A program made the translations under genes and the position numbers. Below the pieces are notes generated by a model. That model saw only the letters and a list, made by a program, of their open reading frames with translations, was not told the origin of the DNA and did no database searches. Below are positions 57,140 to 64,000 of a DNA stretch of 64,000 nt, piece after piece (the first letter of the stretch is position 1; the number at the start of each line of letters is the position of its first letter). The stretch covers positions 363,014-427,013 of the forward strand of contig NW_005196755.1 in NCBI RefSeq assembly GCF_000372725.1. The letters run 5' to 3'. This stretch comes from Emiliania huxleyi CCMP1516 (lineage: Eukaryota; Haptophyta; Isochrysidales; Noelaerhabdaceae).

Positions 57140-58750
57140 CTTGGCTGAGGCCGGGGGCGAGGCACGGCACCCCTCCCACAACCAAAGTCTCGTCGAAAAT
57201 GCAGTCGGCAGAGGCAGCCCCTGAAGCGGCGGCCTTGGGCATCTCCACCGTCAGCACGCGCCGCGCCGCGCCGCCGCCTAGTACCATGCCTCCAGAGATC
57301 TCGAACCCAGCGTGGGTTCGGTTCTAGGACGTGTCTAGGAACTCTAGGAAGTGTCTAGGAAGTGCCTACGACGTGTCTCGGAAGCCACGCGCGGAGGGCT
57401 TGGGAGTCTGCAGACGCGGAGGCTGGGGGGCGGCGCAGCGTGCGTGCGCACCTCCCTCCTCCTCCCCCTCCCTTTCCTCCTCCTCGATCACCCACTCGAG
57501 ATCGCCAGCCACCACCGGCTGCGCCAGCCGACCGAACAGCAGCGGAGGGCCTCCGTCGCCCGCGTCGACCACCTGCAGGAAGGGTCCGAGAAGGGTCCGA
57601 GAAGGGTCCGAGAAGGGTCCGAGAAGGGTCCGAGAAGGGTCCGAGAAGGGTCCGAGAAGGGTCCGAGAAGGGTCCGAGAAGGGTCCGGGAAGGGTCCGAG
57701 AAGGGTCCGAGAAGGGTCCGGGAAGGGTCCGAGAAGGGTCCGAGAAGGGTCCGAGAAGGGTCCGAGAAGGGTCCGAGAAGGGTCCGAGAAGGGTCCGAGA
57801 AGCGAGAAGGGTCCGAGAAGCGAGAAGGGTCCGAGAAGGGTCCGAGAAGGGTCCGAGAAGGGTCCGAGAAGGGTCCGAGAAGGGTCCGGGAAGGGTCCGA
57901 GAAGGGTCCGAGAAGCGAGAAGGGTCCGAGAAGGGTCCGAGAAGCGAGAAGGGTCCGAGAAGGGTCCGAGAAGGGTCCGAGAAGGGTCCGAGAAGGGTCC
58001 GAGAAGGGTCCGAGAAGGGTCCGAGAAGGGTCCGAGAAGGGTCCGAGAAGGGTCCGAGAAGGGTCCGGCAAGGGTCCGGCAAAGGTCCGGCAAAGGTCCG
58101 AGAAGGGTCCGACAGCCGGCTACACACCGGCGTGGCGCGGTGCCGGTGGCTGGCACTCGTGGGAACGAGGGGGAGGGGGGGAGGGGGGCGGGGCGGGCGG
58201 GGCAGGGGGGGGGGGGGGGCAGGCGGCTCAGAACCACAGCCATGGTCAGAATCATCTGCTTTTACGCGTCATCTGTCCCTATCTAACGAGTTGTTTGCTT
58301 CCTCATCGCCGCGGGGAGCGGGCGGGCGGCAGGTCAACGACATCAGGGGCGATGTGGGGAGATGTGGGGAGATGTGGGGAGATGTGGGGAGATATGGGGA
58401 GATATGGGGGGTATGGGCGGACCGGTCAACGACAATCAGGGGAGATATGGGGAGATATGGGGGGTATGGGCGGACCGGTCAACGACAATCAGGGGAGATA
58501 TGGGGAGATATGCCCCATCAGCGAGACTTCGGTCGCTCGTGGCGCGCGGCGGCGGGCGGTGGCGTGGGGGGCTGCGCGCGGGCGATGGGCAGGCTGTCTC
58601 CTCCTCTCCGCCCCACACTCCGTCCTCGTACAACACCTACGGTCAGCTCAGGTCAGGTCAGGTCCGGCCAGGCCAACCTGTCGGCACATCGCGAGTCCAC
58701 GTCCGGGAAGACGCGAGCCCGGCGGCATGCAAAGTGCAAGGCCCGATCGC

Positions 58751-58781
<31 letters not shown>

Positions 58782-58788
58782 TGTGATT

Positions 58789-58883
<95 letters not shown>

Positions 58884-59838
58884 TGACCTCGCGCGACTCG
58901 TCGATTCGGATCAGCAGCCAGCCCTCCACCACCTCGCAGCAGACGTCGCGCCCCTTGACGGCGTCGTCGAGGTAGAGAGAGACGCTCGCACACCTACCCT
59001 CTCGCGGTCTCGGGTGAGGCTGTCCGGCAGGGCGAGTGCGGTGAGTGCGGAGCACTGGGGAGAAGCACTACACCCGCGTGGGGAGAGCAACTACACCGCG
59101 GCCCTCAAGAGCCTAGGCTCGAGAGAGGCAACACCTACTCTCTGACAGTCGTCGCGGAGCTGTGTGCCGGCTTGGAGCTTCCATCGCTGATGGGGGTACG
59201 CCCGGCCTGGCGCTCTCGCATGCCGTGGCGCGGCACCGCGCGCGCTCACGCCGCCCACCTTTGCTGCCTGCGCAGGTGTGGCTCTGTCCCGGCGGCCCCA
59301 CTCTCAGGAGAGCAACTACACCGCGGTCTCACTACACCGCGGTCTCAGGAGAGCAACAGAGGGCAGGAGAGCAAACGAGAGAGAGCAGTGGCGGGACGTG
59401 CGCACACCGTTCGCCATTCTCCCATCGGCCCCACGGCTGCTCGCCGCGCGTTGGCGTCGGCGCCACCGCGGCCGGCTCGAGGTCGATCACGCCCTCCTCC
59501 GCCTCCTCCTCCTCCTCAACGCCAAACGAGAGGTCAATATCGCCCAACTCGCCGTCGCCCGCGTCCGGCAGGGAGCCCTCCTCGCGAAGGCGCGCAATGT
59601 CGGCGAGGAGTGCGCCGCACTCGGCCGGCCCGACCTGCTCCTTCTCCAGCAGCGCGAGCAGCGCGGACTCTGTCGCGCCGCTCTCAAGCATCGCCTGCAT
59701 CTTGCTGAGCAGCGCCGCTTGAGGTGACGATGCGTCAGCGGCGCACCACGGCCCGGAGCGCGTGGCGTGAGGCAAGCCGAAGCGCTGGCAGCCGCGGCCG
59801 GCGATGAAGCCGAGGGCAGGGAGGAGAAACGCGGCCAT
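57140..59838 (-). CDS. CS-domain (p23/NudC-like) protein
   Basis: Minus-strand exons 59838-59408, 58993-58888, 57572-57452 and 57277 to at least 57140 join in phase. Exon 1 codes a targeting-like N-terminus (MAAFLLPALGFIAGRGCQRF), a helical part (LSKMQAMLESGATESALLAL) and an acidic EEEEEAEEG stretch. The CS domain follows: WGRWENGERCASVSLYLDDA, VKGRDVCCEVVEGWLLIRID, PPLLFGRLAQPVVAGDLEWV, then RRVLTVEMPKA and CIFDETLVVGGVPCLAPGLS. CS domains act as HSP90 co-chaperone or client-binding folds. Intron 1 has GGTGTGCGCACGTC / GGTGTGCGAGCGTC at its edges. Intron 2 (58887-57573) is 1.3 kb of GT, GGAGATATG and 11-base repeats. Intron 3 ends with an introner-like element. The 3' end is not resolved. 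Confidence 0.68.
57278..57325 (-). mobile_element. Introner-like element in the CS-domain gene
   Basis: Read on the gene strand: CGAACCCACGCTGGGTTCGA ... GGAGGCATGGTACTAG|GCGG, the same acceptor end as the reverse-oriented copies in midasin. It forms the 3' part of intron 3 (57451-57278). The 5' part has CTAGACACTTCC repeats. Confidence 0.85.
57578..58108 (+). repeat. 11-base minisatellite AGGGTCCGAGA, about 48 units
   Basis: Nearly perfect units with occasional GGAAGGGTCCG variants, and AGCGAGA interruptions at about 57801, 57818, 57913 and 57941. It lies inside intron 2 of the CS-domain gene. Because 11 is not a multiple of 3 and the unit has no stop, all three frames stay open and give false long ORFs on both strands. 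Confidence 0.95.
58345..58515 (+). repeat. GGGGAGATGT / GGGGAGATAT arrays in CS-gene intron
   Basis: Clusters of the same GGAGATATG unit that fills midasin introns, with GGACCGGTCAACGACAATCA duplicated (58418 and 58466) between clusters, another direct repeat around the filler. Confidence 0.85.
58759..58880 (+). repeat. (GT)n microsatellite
   Basis: Two GT runs separated by ATTGG, adjacent to the exon 2 donor of the CS-domain gene. Confidence 0.92.
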
Positions 59839-59998
59839 TTTCTACACTTAGGGGACTGAGGAAAAAAGAAATACGCCTCGGTGATGCACGCCCTGTGATC
59901 GGGTCGGGGTGCGCATTGTGCCTCTGTGTTCGTGAAAAAAAAAATCGTTGCGACCGGACTTGGGACGCACGATGTGAGCTTGGACGCGCGAACTCTAA

Positions 59999-60166
59999 AT
60001 GGAGACCGACGACGCGGCATCCAGATTCCGGACCGCCGCCAACGCCGCCAACGCCGCCTCCGTCGACGAGAAGGACTCAGATGGCGCAGAGGATGCGCCT
60101 GCTAAGGCACGCACCTCCTACATCGAAAGCCCTACAGCCGCAAGATTCCGAGCCGCCGCCACCTGA
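59999..60166 (+). CDS. 55-residue ORF or first exon (tentative)
   Basis: METDDAASRFRTAANAANAA and TAARFRAAAT repeat an ARFRxAA pattern. It lies divergent to the CS-domain gene with an A/T-rich tract (59933-59946) upstream, so a transcription start here is plausible. Whether it is a complete small protein or the first exon of a longer gene cannot be told. Confidence 0.3.
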   Translation: METDDAASRFRTAANAANAASVDEKDSDGAEDAPAKARTSYIESPTAARFRAAAT

Positions 60167-60562
60167 GACAGGGCCCTCGAGGCAGGGCCCCGGCGGCCCC
60201 GCGGGCGGCGGCGCGCACGCGCAGGCGTTTTTTATGCAAACATGCAGCAACGGGCCGGCCTGCGCAGCCTCTAACTATTTGCGCGATGTGCGGTGCGGCA
60301 CGCGAGCGCTACAAGGACTCGGCGACTCAGTTGCCGGGCGGGGTGAGTGCGGCCTCCATGAGCAAACCAGAGGTTCGTTGCAGAGTAAATCGAAAGCCGG
60401 TTCCAACTAGTTTGCCGCCGATATGTAATTCTTTTTATAGTGTCTGCTGTGAGAGAGGGTCTTCTTTTTTCAATTCTTTTCCTGCTTGCACGGGAATCAT
60501 TTGTTTCAAGACCATACCACACACGCCCAAAACCTCAACCCTGGCGCTTGCCATACCCCGCA

Positions 60563-61000
60563 ATGCCGGGCTTCTTCCCCGCTTCGCCCGCTACGATGCA
60601 GGCCACACGAGGGTTGGCTTGGCAGCCAAAGATCACCTGCTCTCAGCGGCTATGGATTGTAATCATGGCAGTTGCAGCCGTCGGAGCCTTGGTCATCATC
60701 GGCGTCACTTTGCCGTTTGGCGTCGCAACTGGCGGCGAGAAGTCAGACCCGCCATCATGGTTCGTACCTATGCTCGCTGTTGGCGGCGGCCTCGCCGCGT
60801 TTGTCATGGCCGCGGCAACAGCCATCTTTTGCCGCGATGCAATGTGCGGCGTCGGCCACGAAAGCACCATCCGACGGACTGTGGCAGCTATGGAAGCGGG
60901 TGAGGTGGCGACGGCCGAGACGGTGGAGTCTGAAGCCACTCCGGGTTGCAACAACCCGCCATCCTCCGTCGCCGCCAAACCATCTGAGTGTGAGAGCTGA
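60563..61000 (+). CDS. Small two-helix membrane protein, unknown
   Basis: The 145-residue frame starts MPGFFPASPATMQATRGLAW. Two hydrophobic segments (LWIVIMAVAAVGALVIIGVT and VPMLAVGGGLAAFVMAAATA) are separated by a polar GGEKSDPPS loop. The C-terminal tail is polar and acidic (TVAAMEAGEVATAETVESEA) with CRDAMCG just after helix 2. No family recognised. T-rich tracts (60461-60482) precede the start. Base composition is less GC-extreme than its neighbours. Confidence 0.55.
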   Translation: MPGFFPASPATMQATRGLAWQPKITCSQRLWIVIMAVAAVGALVIIGVTLPFGVATGGEKSDPPSWFVPMLAVGGGLAAFVMAAATAIFCRDAMCGVGHESTIRRTVAAMEAGEVATAETVESEATPGCNNPPSSVAAKPSECES

Positions 61001-61787
61001 GAGTGTAGATGAAAGAGGGCTGGGGTTCGTGATACTGTCGTGCTCTAGCAGACGTCAGCATAGTACCGTATACGTGACTGTGGCGTGATGGCGTGTGCTA
61101 TACGCCCTACGCGCAAAAACATAGACGGCATGCCGGCGGCTGCCGCCGAGCCAGCTTGCGGCCTCGCGATCCGGCTGGTTTCCTCATCGTCCGGACCCGC
61201 TTGACCTTGACCGTGCGAGACGCGGGGTATCAGGTCTAGATATCAGTCTCACCGTACTCTACGGCTCTTTACCGCGGCCGCTGGGGGTATCCCCGGGGAT
61301 TGGTTTGCGGATACGGCTTCAGCGTAGAACGTACCGCCTTCGCTTTCCGAGCACGCATACGTGGCACGGCCGACACCCGCCCGGATCGGCAACACTAAAG
61401 ACGACCACGAGGGCCGAGGGCCGCCGCGATTGCGTGCGCGATAATCACTCTCTGCTCACACACTAGCGGCCACAGTCGGCCGGCTCACCTGATCAAGGAT
61501 GTGCTGCAGCGATGCGAGCCACGCCTCGCGCGCCACTTCCGTGCACAGCGAAGCGGGCGCGATCTCGAGCAGGCCAAGCTTCTGCACGATCACGCGCATC
61601 GCGATTGCGTGCGCGTCGAGGCCAACCTTGCAGGCTGCGTATGCGTATGTTGCGCCAAGGTGGTTGTGCACCAGCCAGAGAAGGTCGTCCGCGTTTGTCA
61701 CGCGAGCCGGAGACAGCAGGATGTTTTATTAACGCCTTGATGGAGTGCCCAGGTCTGGGACCCCTCGCGAAAGCCGCGCCGCAGCTT

Positions 61788-61863
61788 GAGCACTTGAGCA
61801 CTGGATAGGGCCGATTCCGCGTGGTACGGGACCCCTCGATCGTCTCGCCCTCCCTCACTGGTA
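61788..61863 (+). repeat. Second copy of the 32002-32083 repeat
   Basis: Nearly identical to 32002-32083 (one or two changes in about 78 bases). Confidence 0.75.
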
Positions 61864-62059
61864 TGTTCATTGGGGGGGGTCATAACAAACACGGTGCGCC
61901 GCAGCTCGCTCAGTGATGGGTATCCCTGGGTCTCCGGATATTAAAATGAACTCGGGGGCACGGGACGCGGCACAAACGGGGCACAAACGCCAGGCTACAA
62001 AGACGGGGAGGCACGTAGTGACCAGAAGTATATTTGTGTTAGAACAGTAAGAGAGAGGG

Positions 62060-62061
<2 letters not shown>

Positions 62062-62137
<76 letters not shown>

Positions 62138-62142
62138 AGAAA
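62062..62142 (+). repeat. (AG)n microsatellite
   Basis: About 38 AG units with one AGAAG interruption. Confidence 0.92.
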
Positions 62143-64000
62143 TACTTCAACTGTGAACGCCTTCTGTGCTGATTGCGAATGGGAGAAGGGTGCGCAAGCT
62201 TCCCACAACTTCGACAGTTCGACAGTTCGACGTTTCATGTCGCCCCGAGTATCGGCTGTGCATCTGAACCTGCTTTCGCGCCAGAGAAGCTGCGAGAGCT
62301 TCTCTAACGTGATGCAGGGAGACTCGCGGTCGCCGCTCGTGCGCGGCGACGGGCCGGCGCCTCCTTGCGGAGACGCCGCCGCCCGGTCTATTCCCTCCTC
62401 CTCTCCATGCAAGACGGTGCCTTGGACGCCGCCGCGGACCTCATTAGTGAAGGGTGCTGTGACCACCTCTACCGGCATGCTCCCGCCATCGTTTTGCCGC
62501 GCGCCGCTCCGCCTCTGCGCCGTCGGGCTGCAGACCTCCGCCTCGGCGCGCTCGGTTCTCTTCCCGGCGGTCCAGAATGACTCTGCCGTCCGGACCGACC
62601 CTGCGTCGGCGCCAAGCGGGCCCTCGGAGGGCCTGCCCTCGGGCGACGGTGCGGCCGTCCGCCCTTACCCTAGCCTGTGGCTCTCGATGTCCGACGAGCC
62701 CGCCGACAACGGCTTCGACTCACCCGACCTCTCGCCGCCCGCGTCGAGACCTTCGGGGCTCGCGGCCGCGTACAAGCGCCGCAAAATGGAGACTCCGGCG
62801 GCGGCTCGGTGCGTCCCATCAGAGAGCCCTCCGGCGACCCGCACGCTCGTGCGGCCGCCGCCCCTGCGGGCGGCTCGCGATCGCCGCGCATGAAGGGCGG
62901 CGCAGGCGCGGTAGGCGCCCGTGCCCAACCCTCTCCCTCCCTTGCGGGGGGGCGGGGCGCAGACAGACAAGGTTCGTGAGGTCCTTGTTGTTTTCCCCCC
63001 CCCCCCCCCCTCCCCCCCCTCCCTCCCCTCTCTGTCCCCGGCCCTCTGTCCCCCCTTCGCCATGTGGCCTACGTGCGTTTCCCCGTGGCCTCGCTCTCCC
63101 TCTTAGCGGTTGAGAGTCGCAGCGGCGGAACGTCAGTCCTCGTCACCCCTGGCAGAGGGGCTTTGTCTATTGGTGATTGTTTTGTCTATTGGGGAGGCCT
63201 GACGCGCGCACTCTGTCTGTCGGTGCGGCGTCCATACTGTTTGGTACATATCATGAAGGCATATAACATGACGTGAGCCGGCGGAACGTAAGAAAACCCC
63301 AAGACGCGCGCGACACACACACATGCGTGCGAGAAGTCCGAAAGGTGGGGACGAGTAGGGACGCGCGCGCGCAGCACGTACACAAGATCCGAGCAGCGGG
63401 CGTCCAATAACGTACAGTCGGGGGCAAGCCCACAGAGGGAGAGAGGTACGGCCTCCCGCCGGGTGGCGATGCTGCGCCGCCGCGGCACTGGGCAGTGGTG
63501 ACAAGACAGTGCGAGGATCCGGAGTTCGAGGGGGGTGTGCGGCGCAGTGCACCGCTCTCCCCGGCCCGGCCGGCCTCTCAGCGGCCACGAGGAGGGGGAG
63601 GGGGGGGGGGGTCCATGGGGGGCGCAGAAACTCCAGAGACGGCACGGGCGCGCGGCAGGCAGCGCGGCACCGCGTCAGAGCGCAAAAGAAACCGCGTCGG
63701 AGCGCGGCAGAGCGCTCTCTCGGACGCGACATGCGAGACGCCGCGGCGCTGCGGCGGCGCTGCGGCGAGAGGTCGAGGACGCGCCGAGTCGGGTCGAGGT
63801 GCCAGCAGCGCCCAGCTGGTAGCACCCGGGACGAGACTCGGGGCGGCGCCTGCTCAGTCGACGCAGCGCGCCTGCGAAAGAAAGGGAAGAGGGGGGGGGG
63901 GGGGGGGTTAGACGGGCATCCCAAGCTAGGGCTGTGGGGGGGGGGGGGGGAAAAACACCCTCCCCTTTTTCAGGCTTTTTTGGTGGGGGGGTGGGGGGGG

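Larger units (their letters stand above)
61001..64000. other. Gene-poor end with repeats and homopolymers
   Basis: A minus-strand frame at 61456-61701 (LVHNHLGATYAYAACKVGLD ...) looks protein-like but has no ATG and no known motif; it could be an isolated exon. The rest holds the repeat at 61788-61863, an (AG)n run, open frames without motifs at 62153-62893, C/T homopolymers around 63000 and G-runs at the end. I see no confident gene. Confidence 0.45.

Noticed and set aside
57578-58108. CRISPR-like regular array
   Set aside because: Units are contiguous 11-base repeats without unique spacers, in a eukaryotic intron.
57355-59145. Very long open frames (up to 604 codons) across the 11-base repeat on both strands
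   Set aside because: The unit has no stop in any frame and 11 is not a multiple of 3, so all frames stay open; the interval is an intron of the CS-domain gene.
62153-62893. 246-codon frame near the end of the window
   Set aside because: No motif, no T-rich tract before it, and competing frames of similar length overlap; not supported as a gene.

Overview
This is eukaryotic nuclear DNA, GC-rich and very rich in low-complexity sequence: long GT/AC runs, GGGA runs, homopolymers and one scaffold gap of exactly 100 N. The genes have many short introns (mostly 60-120 bases). They include a plastid-type PDZ plus 2Fe-2S ferredoxin gene and a rhodanese whose active-site Cys codon is TGA. I infer a marine microalga, most likely a haptophyte or another secondary-plastid alga. 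This is an inference from gene content and style, not a proven placement.

Layout. 1-2400: gene-poor, repeats. 2438-8453 (+): a GT25-like glycosyltransferase, a GST-fold protein and two paralogous Cys-rich proteins of unknown family, separated by a foldback element. 8667-29969 (+): a complete midasin gene (MDN1/REA1, the giant six-AAA ribosome-assembly ATPase). I could assemble it into 32 exons whose lengths sum to 5,743 codons with every junction in phase. 30423-31822 (-): PDZ-ferredoxin. 33804-34466 (+): ankyrin protein. 34858-35839 (-): HAD phosphatase. 36510-36609: gap between identical flanks. 37451-39137 (-): GT31-like glycosyltransferase. 40174-40578 (-): candidate selenocysteine rhodanese. 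42383-43765 (+): aspartic protease. 44015-46464 (-) and 46660-48244 (+): a divergent pair, class I haem peroxidase and WW-domain repeat protein. 48551-49477 (+): atypical SDR. 50019-50261 (-): small secreted Cys-rich protein. 50908-51981 (-): SIRT6-like sirtuin. 52079-53466: a tandem duplication. 55335-56253 (+): 2H-phosphoesterase-like. 57140-59838 (-): CS-domain protein. 60563-61000 (+): small two-helix membrane protein. From 61 kb to the end I see repeats and no convincing gene.

The most striking property is how the introns are built. In midasin most introns are flanked by direct repeats of the exon edge, 7 to 40 bases long and often perfect. The filler comes from a few families: a ~60-base introner-like element present in both orientations, CACGTCC-type tandem repeats, GGAGATATG-type repeats, ACCCGAGATT repeats and TTAATTAA repeats. 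The duplicated exon edge supplies the 5' splice site, commonly GC instead of GT, and the filler or the second copy supplies the AG. Several introns are composites in which a second insertion hit an existing junction. The same filler families occur in introns of the peroxidase, WW, CS and GT25 genes, so the process appears genome-wide. A T-rich tract shortly upstream of most start codons is a second shared feature and probably marks transcription starts.
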